Source of the DNA: Phoronis australis
Taxonomy: Eukaryota > Phoronida > Phoronidae
Assembly: GCA_002633005.1 (NCBI GenBank)
Contig: NMRA01001094.1
Coordinates: 1 to 57,340, forward strand
Direction of reading: 5' to 3'
Length of the DNA: 57,340 bases
Shown: positions 23,850-34,205 of the stretch, in pieces
Position numbering within the stretch: the first letter of the stretch is position 1
Layout: each line of letters opens with the position of its first letter
Program-made: the position numbers and the translations under genes
Notes under the pieces: generated by a model
The model's database searches: none
What the model saw: only the letters and a program-made list of their open reading frames with translations
Told to the model about the DNA's origin: nothing

Positions 23850-24026
23850 CACACCTGAATTCATCGTCACACTAGTCTTCTCTGATGACCGAGATTGACA
23901 GAAAAGTTAGTAAGGTGCCTAAGCCATTCCATACTTATATTTTTGCAGCTCTAAGAGACATTACCAGTTATTCTTGTCGTTTACAAAATCATCCGTCATG
24001 ACGAGTAAACGATATTTTTGTCGTGA

Positions 24027-24698
24027 TTACTTTTGTCTTGTGCTGTACGTGTATATACTAGTCAACTCTGATAGTTTGGAGGAGGTTTGAAAACTATTTA
24101 AAGGGAATTTCTGATAGTGCTCCACGGCATGGTCGGAAATCCGCACATTACTACTAGAATCCCAGTTGTAAGCCTGGAAACTTTGCCACCGACATCGACA
24201 TGGAATGAAGATATGAGCCCGCGTTCTGTCCAATGAAAAGGACCTATGACTCGGGCCTCTTACAACTCTAATTTGTTCATTTCCCAGATGGGAAGGGATT
24301 TTTGGGTTTCCACAGAACTGAAAAATGTTCATTTTGATACCATGGTCGGCAAATAAAGCTTCACCCCGTGGCAAGTTGAAAAGACTTGTTTCCAGCAATG
24401 ACGAACTGCGCAGCCCTGAACTAACACTTAGTTGACTAAGGAAACAATTTGACACCGATTTCATAATGGTAAGTCGTTTAGACTGAAAATTGCCTTTTCC
24501 TGTGGAAGGAAGGACATGTCCACTTTTTAAGAGTGGTGCATTAAATAAGTGTGTTTTATGATAAACCCGATAAGGTTCGGAAATTAATTCTTCCCCGTTT
24601 CTCATACTGCTGTGTTGTTTGCTGTTTGTTTGAGACTTGCAAAGAAATCGCTCATTTTGGAAAAAAATATTAAAAAACATAAAACTTATTGACTCCAC
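24027..24698 (-). other. Long open frame (about 223 codons) of doubtful coding status
   Basis: Open for 672 bases on the minus strand, ending SIYTYSTRQK before TAA. The longest unrecognised open frame in the window, but it has no family motif and an odd composition (high Ser/Arg/Phe), and the region contains a strong splice acceptor that uses a different frame (24499). I cannot tell whether it is a chance frame in a 3' UTR or an unusual gene. Confidence 0.2.
24461..24499 (-). CDS. Putative terminal exon of the large minus-strand gene
   Basis: The acceptor GTCCTTCCTTCCACAG is the best polypyrimidine tract downstream of exon 25142-25265. That exon ends in phase 0, and reading on in phase 0 gives EKAIFSLNDLPL then TGA. 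Twelve residues would close the conceptual protein at about 389 residues. The alternative is that the true last exon is elsewhere between 21 and 25 kb. Confidence 0.35.
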   Translation of the reverse strand, partial: EKAIFSLNDLPL

Positions 24699-25141
24699 TG
24701 GTTAGTATTTTATTGATCCTGCTATCTAAATATCCCTGAATCAAAACTAATGCTAAATTGACTTGTAAGTCTTACGGTTAAAGCGTGCAAGTCGACGGCA
24801 GGATCATAACTCATTCTGTGACACGTTGATGAACCGGAACTAGTTGTGCAATAGGAACTAATGACTGAAACACAGCTTAAAGAACTTTCAAATAACTCCG
24901 GCCGCTATTCAATCGAGAAGAGTTCGGATTCATGACTGGGTGGCACTTTGGAGTTCCCAACAAAGCCAAACATGACCGTGTTTACTGTTGGAGATCCACA
25001 TGACCTTCAAACTGGAAAATGGCGGCTGTAGGTCTGGCGCTTGCATAATACGCGCAGATATCATTCATTTCCGAAGGGAATTCTGAGGCTTCAAAACTAC
25101 CCTAGGTGTTCGGAGGTCCTGAACTTGCGCCTGTATCTTAC

Positions 25142-25265
25142 CAGGAAAAAGCTGTTCTCGTGCGCGTAGTTCTTCATAGGAGGCTGTCTGTACATGCGTC
25201 TCACAGTAGGCCGTTCCAGGGTGTAGTCCGTCGAGAAGCTCTGTCCATTGTTTAGATGTTCGAAT
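25142..25265 (-). CDS. Large minus gene, exon 7
   Basis: Acceptor GGCGCATATTTTCAG and donor TTTCCTG|GTAAGATA. Enters in phase 2 and leaves in phase 0. In the frame set by the previous exon it reads FEHLNNGQSFSTDYTLERPT, then RRMYRQPPMKNYAHENSFFL. A different open frame on the same bases (IRTSKQWTELLDG) is incompatible with the upstream junction. Residues about 336-377 of the long form. Confidence 0.75.
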
Positions 25266-26630
25266 CTGAAAATATGCGCCGGATATTCGAACATTAAATA
25301 ACACGAAAACGTAACTCAGTAACACAGGGCATTTTTAAAATTGGTTCTTACACAATACGAAGTACCCCAATGAGACTGCTATGTGCATGTTCCGTTATTA
25401 AGTTCAACACACAATATTATCGATACGAAAGCCTCTTGAACAAGCATAGAATTAGCCCTCATGCCATGTTGCAATATTACAGGTTCCGATCAGGTGCGTG
25501 CTTCAACAAACGCAAACACAAGTGCATTAGTACTGCCTTCTCAGTGCCGTCCATCAATGTTACGTCCACAGTCACCTAAAGTTAAACTAAGCTATGTTTA
25601 GCCAATATACGTGTGACTATAACTTTGGAACGGCCAGTTTTTCACAATGGCCAGCGACAAAATGTTCATAGTTATCATTTTGCGATCCTAGAAAAGTAGA
25701 TTCATAAAACGAATTCAACACTAGTGTTGTTTTCGCATAACAAACTGCTCCATCTTACGCATGGAGCCCATGTAGTGCTCTTTATGAGTGTCAGACGTGT
25801 TAAATAGTGCTTTTACAAAACTGTATTCATCACATCTGTAGCCAGTACATAGCAATATATGTTAGACATTCTCAGCTTTTCCATCACGCACTCATTTGTC
25901 CAGTCGCACGATCTCACGCATTCGTTCAGTCGCACGAGCACATGCAAGACCCGAAAAATGTACCATACTGTAAAACAGACACAGTCGCACGACACTTTTA
26001 CCACTTGCACAATCGGAGACCTTAAAAGGGCAAATCCTCGATTTTCTTACCATCTCAATCATAAATTACAAATCGGGAGTCCATTTATCAATAGTCTCAT
26101 GTCCCGTGACGCAGCGTCGCGTTGACAATAACCTGACAACGACAATCTTAGCTACGGTCTTTGATAAAACGGACGTAGGGTTTACTCAACAACACAAGCT
26201 ATGTCTCAAACCCTTCTTCCCCTCACTAGTCAGACAACCGACGATATCGCCATATCAAACAGAATGTCAAAACGTCACAAATATGCAGATTGGCCAACCT
26301 TTCCAAGCTTGTTTCAATTCCTAGTCTAAAGCAGGCGAAACACTTGTCCTTTCCGATTGTGAGCTAATTTCCATTAGAGCAAGGAACATTTTGAGGTTAC
26401 TCGTGTATAGGAGCCAATCAACATGCTTCACGATTCTTACGCTTTGGCAGAGAGTGTATACAGTAAAAGGGAAAAGCGTTACATGGACAGTAGAAAGATG
26501 ATCTTGAAACGCCTGATAGCCAGCTGGTGTCTCGTTTATCGTAACACATAGATTCAGTTCAAGCAAAACAAATTATAAGTCAAGACTACAACAAGACTGC
26601 AGACATGAGACTCTGTCACATTTTAAATAC

Positions 26631-26747
26631 CCTTGCATGATGTCGGAGTAACTCCGTCGTTCCGGTTGATAGTTCCTGTACAGAAGAGCGTTTGGCCCGT
26701 AATCCAGGTGTCTGCTATATCCGGAAAATCCGTACATCCATGGGTGA
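26631..26747 (-). CDS. Large minus gene, exon 6
   Basis: Acceptor GTCACCTCCTTAG. The donor follows CATGCAAGG (GTATTTAAAA, weaker). Phase 2 in and out. Reads HPWMYGFSGYSRHLDYGPNA, then LLYRNYQPERRSYSDIMQ. The Thr before His is completed exactly by the two bases left by exon 5. Aromatic and Arg-rich, with no known domain recognised. Confidence 0.8.
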
Positions 26748-28415
26748 CTAAGGAGGTGACAGATAATGTTTAATTTTATGCGTGTCACTCAGTACCAGCA
26801 CAGAGTTTTTCAGTGCCGTAACTAAGTTATAAGAGAGCTCTGTGAATCTGAGATGCCCGGTGTCGCAATGTTTTCAACCATGGTGGCCAAAATTTGCTCA
26901 CTCTTCCTTCTTCCAACTTTTAAGAATCTCTATGGGTACGAGACGGGGCTCATAATTTGTAGGGAACTTAAACTGTACCTAAATTTATGTTAATGAAAAA
27001 CAGCGACACTGTTGAAAAATACTACGATTGAGTGCTAACGACCCAATTGGTGAAATGTTGACATACTGAGTATACGAGGGAACGATTATGGAGTCTTTGG
27101 CCCTTTAAATGAATTAGAAAATGTGTGCACTCTTCAACGTAATTGCGAAGCCCCTTTTCGGAAAAATATGTTAATTAGCGGTTGAGATTCAGTACTTTAA
27201 TTCCAGTTCTTCCATGGCTAACTTGCTGAGTCAAATGTTAGAACGCTATTTTGAAAGTCTGAAAGATTTGGAAATGGTAAATCTCATTTGCAGTAGTGGA
27301 GACACGTTCTTATTTGTCTCTGAGAATTTCCACTAATTGATTTGATGTCTCTGAAAAAAAGACATAACGTGGTCTTTAAAAACGACCCCTAATGGCTAAT
27401 TCATGTAAATGTCATACAAATGACAAATAAAAAGTAAAGATATGAGAAATATCCTTGCCCACAGCCTGCCATTTCTTCAATCTCTTTCTCTGTTGATAGT
27501 GTTGCCAATGCCAGATCATAGTCTCCGGGTCACGGCGGAATTATTGATTTAATACTGTAATAATCAATTATTGATTAGCGAGATGCTAGGTTCACAAAGG
27601 GTATTCCGAATACACCAACGTACGACACAGCGATCCTCTGTGCCTGGAATGCAATCATTGTGACAGTCGCCACTTTGTCGCACAAAGATAGGAAATTTCC
27701 ACAATATAGATGCCGGACTACATTCTGATGGTAAAGACTAGAGTCTGCAAGCGATAATACCAGACAGTCGATAATACATAAACCCCACAGGTTATGCAGC
27801 TCCATTCACACACGAAGTTCTAAAATTGGGTGAACCTCCTCCGGCTTAGGCCTTCCTTTTGTCTTTTGTAATCGTTTTGAGTGAATACAAATAAGTCAAG
27901 CAGACGGACATTGATTTTATTGTACTAGTTGTTAGTTGAGATTGCGTCTGGTTACAATTGTAAAATCACTAATTATTATTGTTCGTCACTATAGGGAATG
28001 TAAACGTCATTGGCGTAAATGGGGGAAGGGTGCAAAATAGCTCCTGTTCACCGAAAACCACACATTGAACGTCAAAGATGACATAATAAGAAATGTATCA
28101 ATCAGCCACTGCACGTCTGTGCTTGTTTTGTCGGTAATGACTATATCTGGATGGCCAGGCCAGTATTGTGATGGCCGACTTCCAATATGCGCTAAACGAT
28201 AAAAGCATCAAGGTCCTGACTCACACGTGGATCTGCCAAAATGTCGCAAGGCGGCGCAACCACAACCTTGAGCACAATGAGACAAGCGCTTTGTTTTTTA
28301 GTCTTGTTCGGGGGTCGGATCTTGACTTCCTAGGCTCCTTGGCCCATAGTCCGCCTACTTCGAAGAATTCGGATTAATTAAATTCAGCGTTCTCAGTCGA
28401 AAAGTATTCATCACA
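26748..28415. other. Intron of the large minus gene (part); no other gene
   Basis: Open frames at 27575-27805 (minus) and 28168-28377 (plus, MADFQYALNDKSIKVLTHTW) have no splice or motif support. A short protein-like stretch on the minus strand at about 27470-27525 (DYDLALATLSTEKEIEEMAG) has no donor and was not called. Confidence 0.4.
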
Positions 28416-28828
28416 CATAGGCGGATTTGGGGGGGGGGCGGCCCCCCCTTGGATGCCGCAAAAATTAAAACAACTAGAGCGTAGGGAAATGTTGAGTTCA
28501 TTAATTAACCCCGGTAATTAACATTATACGGCTGAAAGAAGATTAAAATGTGTGAAGTTTTAGTGTGTTTGGGGAGGGGGGGGGCTCAGATCCAATTTCA
28601 AGTGTCTGTGGTAAATGCAGTTTTTCAAGTTTGACAAGTTCTCCCTTTTTTCCTTTGCCTTTGTTCTTGGATAATACTTCAGGAATCAAGGAAAATGCTT
28701 GGTTTTTAGAGGAAAAACAGAAAAGGTTTCCCCCCCCATTCGGTGCTATGCGCATCTGCAATCGTGCTTTGCGCAAATGTTTACAGACAAAATGTTGCCC
28801 CCCTTATGATATCCTAGATCCGCCACTG
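28416..28828. mobile_element. CATAGGCGGAT-family element with G/C runs, 413 bp
   Basis: Left end CATAGGCGGATTTGGGGGG; right end in reverse complement CAGTGGCGGATCTAGGATAT. Internal TCAGATCCAATTTCAAGTG and GCAGTTTTTCAAGTTTGACA recur at 56695 and 57279. The ends are imperfect inverted repeats of a short DNA element. A second start-like G-run at about 28570 suggests a nested or tandem copy. No coding region; no clear target duplication. Confidence 0.7.
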
Positions 28829-29716
28829 ACCACAATGTAGGTTAACAAGAAGCGTGTTCATTGTTGACGGCGTCTTTTGTTTGATTTTGCGATTGGCCAC
28901 CAGAGTGCGTCTTTTCATTCGAACAAACTCCCATGTCGAGCTTATTTCATGAGAGAGATTAGACGATGATAATAATCTAGTTGACGTGATCACGATTGTC
29001 TAATAGCAATCACTCATCCTCCACATGTCCATCTATTTACATATAACCATGCATACACCCACGTCTGTCGTCGTCTGTGTTACACCCATACACGTACCTA
29101 CAGGGTACATACACATGACAAACATAATTCATCATACCTTGCAAATTCAAATCCGTTACTGTCACTATGTTCACAAAATCTCGTTTCTGTACTTGCATCT
29201 TAACTTCTCTGGCTTGTTTTATACAAGGTTGTATGTTCGATCTTAGCTATGACGATTGGAGCTTCGATTTTAATTTTCACGTAGTTCATAACACCGGTGG
29301 ATCGTCGGTGGTTATGTGTCAATATGCAAGTTATCAACCAAAGGCCAGATGCAACATTCTGCTCTGAGAAACTGTCGCAATAACGTGTCTGCGACCGTCC
29401 TAGCTACGGCTGTAGGGTACGCACGACTTTTGAAAAAACAGGACTTTGGACGTGACGTTGGAATGGTACTCACTTTCCACACTTACAGTACAGGATTGGT
29501 ATCCCCGTTTCCCCAATCTGAATAACTATGATCCGATTTTTTGAATGGTAGAAACGTGGAATTTTATGGATCGCAGTCACACCCACTCGTATATACAGTT
29601 CGTGTAGGCGGTTCGCCAACATTGGGTGTAAATGAAAATGCAAACTTTTCCGTTCAACCGTTCTAAAGGTATGTCTGTAATATTGACGAACCATTCTGAA
29701 GAACCAAAGTACTTAC

Positions 29717-29927
29717 GTGCCAAGATTTTTGAACATCGTGTTTATTGCCCGTCTTTCGAAGTTAATAGGGTGCTCGTATCGCCCGCCAGCGGATTGTGCC
29801 GACCTCCTAGTTTGGTGACCTTCCAATTTGGGCTGCGTGGCACTGTATGACCTGTGCATGTGTCTGAGATCACCTGACCTGCCTGCACCATCAAGCCTTT
29901 TGAGCATATTGTACACGACTTCTTTGT
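29717..29927 (-). CDS. Large minus gene, exon 5
   Basis: Acceptor TCCTCAATTACAG and donor CTTGGCAC|GTAAGTACT (near-perfect consensus). Phase 1 in, phase 2 out, 69 whole codons. Reads KEVVYNMLKRLDGAGRSGDL, then HMHRSYSATQPKLEGHQTRR, AGGRYEHPINFERRAINTMF and KNLG. A TAA overlapping the donor would end the protein here if the intron were retained. His/Arg/Ser-rich central part with a short amphipathic helix at the start. Confidence 0.85.
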
Positions 29928-29987
29928 CTGTAATTGAGGAATAAAAATAAATAGTTGTGCTGAAGAAACTTCAGTAAAATGAAACAC

Positions 29988-30953
29988 TGTTAATTGAAAG
30001 GAAGAAATGGTTGCATCTGGAATTAGATTTTCTGACCATGAAAAAGATGTTAGCTGACTTTTTATAATTTCGGGCTAATAGGGGCAAACAGCCACAGGTT
30101 ACCCACTTGCTTCAACGGCTTCCTGAAAAGTAGCGCGTTTGGAAGGCGAATTTTTCATTACAACTGGTGCAACGTTTTAATTAATATTGCAAAAAACTAA
30201 ATCGCTAAGTTCAAAACCATGATCAAATGAAACTCTGATTTCCATACCTTTACACTCGGCTGAACGTGCATTTATAATTGTGCACCAACAGCTAAATGAA
30301 TGGACACCACACCACACCCGAACAAGGGTGACTGGTCCCCACAAACAATCGTGCTAAAAGAACCAAACCGCACCATTGATACCCCTGTAAAATTCCTTTT
30401 GTCGACAAAGTGCCGCGTTAGAAACATCAAGAATGCTGTGTAGGACATTGAGAAAAATATATACTGCAGCGTTCATGAGAAGCGATTGATGGCTAAGTCA
30501 GAAATGTAGCCCTTCGCTCCACATGTTATTTTCTGGAACACAATTTTATCTCGCCTCAGCAAAAGTTGAAACTTGCTCAAGACAGCTCGTATCAATCATT
30601 ACCTAGCTGTAGGGTGCTTACAGTATTATGGTAAAAACTTTATTCAGTAACTGTGGGGTAGCAATGTCAGTCAAAATTTCTGACTTAAGTCCTCAAGCGC
30701 CTATTGAAACGCCTTTCATCACATAAAGAACTTTTTGAATTAGACCGCTGAAAGATGTGGAATTGGTCTCGATTTGTCCCAGGGTGAAACTGGGTCGAGT
30801 TCAACAATTCTAGTGTCTCGTAAGAAAAGCAAGGCCTCCCGATATTCCGGGAGACATAGCAATGTAATTTCAGTTAGAGCACTTGATTTTGGCTAATTTT
30901 TTCTCACCGTGAGACGCTTAGTGAACTCAACCCAGGGTTTCTGAAGAACTGAC
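29988..30953. other. Intronic DNA, nothing else seen
   Basis: No open frame with support on either strand; unique-looking AT-rich sequence. Confidence 0.4.
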
Positions 30954-31042
30954 CAGTGGCGGATTAAGGGGGCAAAATCCTGGCTAATACTCTGCCCTGC
31001 CCCCATGACCCCAACTCAAAATCCTGAATCCGCCCCTGCTGA
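30954..31042. mobile_element. Short inverted-repeat element, CAGTGGCGGAT ends
   Basis: Left end CAGTGGCGGATTAAGGGGGC; reverse complement of the right end is CAGGGGCGGATTCAGGATTT. CAAAATCCTG occurs near both ends in direct orientation. 89 bp, probably a deletion derivative of the same family as 28416-28828. Confidence 0.55.
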
Positions 31043-31671
31043 AAGTTAAATGTTGCATGAGATCAGGCTCTATAAGTTGATTTGTAAACTCAGAAATCAC
31101 TTCTCATCTCAGCCAAGAACCAACTTTTGATATAGGTCACTTCGTGTTACAATATTTACTGCCTTGCTCAAATTACAAACGATTTCTAAACCTAACAAGA
31201 AGTACACTGGCATTCTGGTTTAGATCAGGCCCACATTGGTTTTGGATGCGGGTTAGCGTCAGTCACCGAAGTATTATAGACTCATCGTCGCCAGGGAAAT
31301 TCCATGTGATTTATTGTAACAGATTAGAATTGAAACAAAGGACAAGAACCCGATGAAGGTTGCTCTGGAAGAGAAATCCCGTCTGCGTCATGTTTTGAGA
31401 ACAAGTTTGATGCCAGGTATTCAGTGGAAAAATGGTTCCCAACATGCGGGCACATTATATCCGACGATTACCCTTTCCAGTACCACAAAACAAGGCTTAT
31501 AGCTACTACTGAACACGTTAACAGTTCAGTGGGCGCTCGTTCTTGGTTGCATTCTAAAGGTTATTATTTTAGTAACACCAGCACCATCAACATGATGAAA
31601 CACGACAGTAGGTCTACGGTAAATAGTGTGTACCAACTCTTTGTATAATTATACCAACATACTCGTCACAG

Positions 31672-31871
31672 ATGGCTTGTTGGTGTAGATCATAGGGAAA
31701 TACGTTTCCGTATACGGAGTAACATCCTTGTAGAAATTGTACATCTTGAAAGACTAGAACTCGCACAACATCCAAACCAAAGAAGCAGACTGAGAGGAAT
31801 CCACCTCAACAACGTCCATGCAGCTCCTTGGATACGACGCACTAATGAGCGCCAAACGTGTGCAATACATG
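31672..31871 (+). CDS. Exon-like open segment on the plus strand, unknown
   Basis: Acceptor ACCAACATACTCGTCACAG and donor ATACATG|GTGAGCTG bound 200 bases open in one frame (phase 2 in, phase 1 out). Reads WLVGVDHREIRFRIRSNILV, then EIVHLERLELAQHPNQRSRL and RGIHLNNVHAAPWIRRTNER. The dense, regular charged and hydrophobic spacing looks coding. It lies antisense within an intron of the large minus gene. It might be a transposase or transposon ORF fragment; no partner exons found. Confidence 0.35.
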
Positions 31872-33002
31872 GTGAGCTGCAGGGGTTTTATTATAATAAT
31901 GTTTTTAATGGCATTGCGTGTTATTTATAATAACCATATTAGCAGTGCGATTCTTTGTCAGGTGAGGTGTCTATAATGGCTTGCACCTTTTGTTTGCTAA
32001 TGTGTTGCTCATGCATCAAAAGCAGCGTTTATGTTCACGTCACGCGAGTTGGGGATATTTGGTGGAAATGTCAATAGCCGGTCACTTGCGTCCATTGAAT
32101 CCAATGTTTATGGTTGTTTGTTGGAGATGTTTACTTTTTGAGTAACACTGACTTAAACAGCGGGTCTCCCATAATTTCCCTAAGGTTAAAGGCACGACGA
32201 ATAGTTCAGTAGCGGACTTTAAAACATCCATTTTCATGTCGCTGCGCACGATTCCTTTCAATTACTTAAAACTTGGAACTAAAATTGGCATTGGAGCCAG
32301 AAAAGACTGATGCGTGCTTGGTGACCGTTTTATACAGTATAAATATTGATGAAAATGTGCCTTAATAGCTATATGTTGACATTGTTGACCGTGGAAGATT
32401 TTTGTTGTATACAATATCCTCTGACACAAGGTACTCAGACCACGTGACTTGACAAACAATTCCAATTTTGTTTTCCTGTTTAGAAGTAATTGTTTCAGTA
32501 TAAGACTATGTTAAAATTATTTAAGAAACGATTGAGTATCATTTTAAGCTATAATGTGATCTTAGGGTGGAAGTTATTACAAAATGGGCTAAAATCTGCC
32601 AAAGGGCTGTCACAAGAGTTTTTAACATTACCAGCTCTTTTTGGGACACCCTTGCCTCGCAAATAGGTCCATCGTGTATAAATCGAAGGTTAAAATATTC
32701 GACCGCGGAAACCTGTTATGAGTTAGGCGCAGATTTACTCACACGTTGAAAACTAACGCATTCCTCCTCCGGCTTACAAAGATTCCTGTTTTTACATTGT
32801 CCATATTGGAAAAGAATGTATACCACTTTCAATTCATACTTCCACTGTAAGCGTTAGCACCGTGAGACTACGTTCAGAATTTCCAAAAACGTCCATTATT
32901 TCTTAAATGTGTGGTGCTTCAGGTGATGGTCACGTTAACAGCGACACCTGGTGCCCATGTTGGCCATGGCGGCACCTGCATGTAATATAGACAGTGACTT
33001 AC
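31872..33002. other. No further gene seen
   Basis: Intron sequence of the minus gene. Frames at 32262-32465 (minus) and 32567-32749 (plus) are unsupported. Confidence 0.4.
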
Positions 33003-33209
33003 CGTAATTATTCTGTCCGCCACTGACCCAACTTCGGAATCCCGGCACGTACGTAGAGTAACCATCTGCTTGTTTGCCGGGTATGTCTTGGAAGCACGGC
33101 TCCTGGTCGTTGAGTGCTTCGTGAGTATCGTCTGTGAAGCCTTCCTCGCCGGAGTACATGTCCACCGGTGGGGCCGGAGCTCGCGGACGGAGGGGAGGCG
33201 GTTCGTACA
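33003..33209 (-). CDS. Large minus gene, exon 4
   Basis: Acceptor CCATCCTTTTCCAG and donor AATTACG|GTAAGTCA. Phase 1 to 1, 68 whole codons. Reads YEPPPLRPRAPAPPVDMYSG, then EEGFTDDTHEALNDQEPCFQ and GYSTYVPGFRSWVSGGQNNY. A proline-rich start (PPPLRPRAPAPP) could bind SH3/WW-type partners, followed by an acidic stretch. GC-rich relative to its surroundings, as expected of coding sequence. Confidence 0.88.
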
Positions 33210-33534
33210 CTGGAAAAGGATGGAACTTTTGTTTCACGTTGATTTGGGACGCGTTCTTTACACGCAAGAAACTCACAAGTATAACGTAAGGATCATGTGC
33301 TTAGCTTGCAATTCCTCAGATGATAACTTGCAAAGTCTTGAGTGAATTAGCTAATTTTCTTGGAAGAATATGGTCAGTGGAACGAAATCCGAGTGTACCG
33401 TTTCTGGACGGTCTGTAATACCCAAGTAGTGAAATTAATTAATCTTCTACGGTACACGCGCAAAATTGGTTCATGTCCCCTCTCAACTGGAAATGTGTTG
33501 CTCGTTCATGCCACGTACCGTCGTATCCCTCTCC

Positions 33535-33674
33535 AGTTCAGTAACACTAGGACCTCGCTAAAAAGCAAGACTTCGCGAGCTTAAGTGAGATATTGCCGTA
33601 TATTTTAAATGAGAACACGTGACTTTGGCTAGATTTTAGCTAGGTCCTAGCGTGGCTCCTAACGTTACTGAACG
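33535..33674 (+). mobile_element. MITE, copy 2
   Basis: AGTTCAGTAACACTAGGACC on the left and the complement of GTTCAGTAACGTTAGGAGCC on the right. The interior AAAAAGCAAGACTTCGCGAG and TTTTAAATGAGAACACGTGA match copy 1 at high identity. Confidence 0.85.
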
Positions 33675-34049
33675 CACGCCTTAATTGTCTTTGACAAAAC
33701 CTTGTGGCAGTTGTGTAGGACAAGCAAAAATGAATCGGTGAGGTATCGTTTTTTAATTTCATTTAAACTTTTATGTCCCTCGTAATTTTCGGTTGTTCCT
33801 TCTAATGCAGCTTTGAACGACAATCAAAACATCCTGAGCGCTAGGAAAATGAGTCAAACTACGTGCGTGAATGAAAGTCTCGTTGGCACAACTCCCTGTG
33901 TCCTAGATATACTGCTTTCTAGCGCTCTCTGGTTTTAATTCTTATTACTGTACATTAAAAGAATTACAAAAAACTCGCCGTGTCCCTGGGAGCACTAGAT
34001 ATACGTCTTTTCTAAGTACAGTCACCAACACCGTGACTGATGTTCTTAC

Positions 34050-34205
34050 CAGTACTGCGTGGCTCTGGCGTTGCCCCAGACTTCCACACGATCCAATGTG
34101 GTTGTTCGCTCTTCGGCTTCAAGTTCATAGGCGTGTACGCCACGTAATCGTCTTTTCCCGTGTCTGTCTGTAGGGTGCGCTGATTTCTGTCGTTTGCATA
34201 TTGCC
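34050..34205 (-). CDS. Large minus gene, exon 3
   Basis: Acceptor CTCGGCCTTTCAG and donor AGTACTG|GTAAGAAC. Phase 1 to 1, 51 whole codons. Reads QYANDRNQRTLQTDTGKDDY, then VAYTPMNLKPKSEQPHWIVW and KSGATPEPRST. Its entry phase matches both exon 43052-43220 and exon 36450-36570, so it is where the two 5' forms would meet. Confidence 0.85.

Noticed and set aside
25016-25045. AAAATGGCGGC start-like, YY1-like site
   Set aside because: Opens only nine codons; no exon follows in frame.
27470-27530. Protein-like minus-strand stretch DYDLALATLSTEKEIEEMAG
   Set aside because: No GT donor or convincing acceptor; too short to support.
28543-28840. Open frames on both strands with Pro/Gly runs
   Set aside because: Caused by the G/C runs of the CATAGGCGGAT element.
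33070-33345. 91-codon plus-strand frame
   Set aside because: Antisense shadow of exon 4 of the minus gene.
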